A DNA stretch of 14,137 nt, taken from the NCBI GenBank assembly GCA_903837365.1, contig CAILUF010000158.1:1-14137 (forward strand). The letters run 5' to 3'. The first letter of the stretch is position 1; each line of letters starts with the position of its first letter. A model generated the notes under the pieces. That model was not told the origin of the DNA and did not search any database. It saw only the letters and a list, made by a program, of their open reading frames with translations. This stretch comes from an uncultured Alphaproteobacteria bacterium. GTDB taxonomy: Bacteria; Pseudomonadota; Alphaproteobacteria; Rickettsiales; UBA1997. The position numbers and the translations under genes are program-made. Positions 14,122 through 14,137 of the stretch are shown here, one piece after another.

Positions 14122-14137
14122 ATGACAACTTATTATA
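14122..14137 (+). CDS. possible start of a further gene (partial, unidentified)
   Basis: An ATG opens a frame of five complete codons (MTTYY) that runs off the window. It follows a consensus -10 box and the hairpin after ispG. It is too short to show coding; it may be chance. Confidence 0.2.

Noticed and set aside
1..14137. Search for CRISPR-like direct repeats, insertion-sequence ends, transposase or phage genes.
   Set aside because: No regularly spaced repeat, target-site duplication or mobile-element protein is visible; the gene content is chromosomal housekeeping.

Overview
The window is AT-rich, densely coded bacterial chromosome. A 7Fe-8S ferredoxin, CcmC, both terminal MEP-pathway enzymes (IspG, IspH), a SurA-like chaperone and a CtpA peptidase indicate a Gram-negative proteobacterium. 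The base composition and protein set suggest a low-GC alphaproteobacterium, perhaps related to the Rickettsiales. This placement rests on general knowledge and was not tested by a search. A prephenate dehydrogenase and an alanine dehydrogenase would be unusual for a strongly reduced intracellular Rickettsia, so a less reduced relative is more likely.

Layout. (1) Positions 1-51 hold the tail of a + strand gene, followed by terminator-like hairpins. (2) 218-2007 is a leftward cluster transcribed ccmC, fdxA, HAD phosphatase. (3) ispH (2205-3155, +) is divergent from it. (4) A prepilin-like protein with a LamG-like C-terminal domain (3341-4291, -) and the class I aldolase fbaB (4670-5599, -) are separated by a structured non-coding stretch of 378 bp. 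(5) rsmG, ald and rsmA (5779-8438, +) form a tight operon. (6) surA-like and ctpA (8484-10820, -) form a cell-envelope operon. (7) A 400-bp gap contains only small structures. (8) A two-gene unit on the minus strand contains a 56-residue lipoprotein (11634-11804) and a 135-residue protein of unknown function (11221-11628). (9) tyrA and ispG (11909-14057, +) are separated by 4 bp. The window ends with a possible promoter and the first codons of another + gene.

Most genes are housekeeping: isoprenoid precursors (IspG, IspH, plausibly sharing ferredoxin electrons), 16S rRNA methylation (RsmG, RsmA), alanine and tyrosine metabolism, sugar phosphate metabolism, cytochrome c heme handling and periplasmic protein quality control. 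The less ordinary parts are the small lipoprotein unit, the orphan prepilin-LamG fusion, the enlarged C-terminus of TyrA and the structured DNA between fbaB and the prepilin gene. Almost no start has a Shine-Dalgarno sequence; ald is the clear exception. I see no insertion sequence, CRISPR array, tRNA, rRNA or phage gene.
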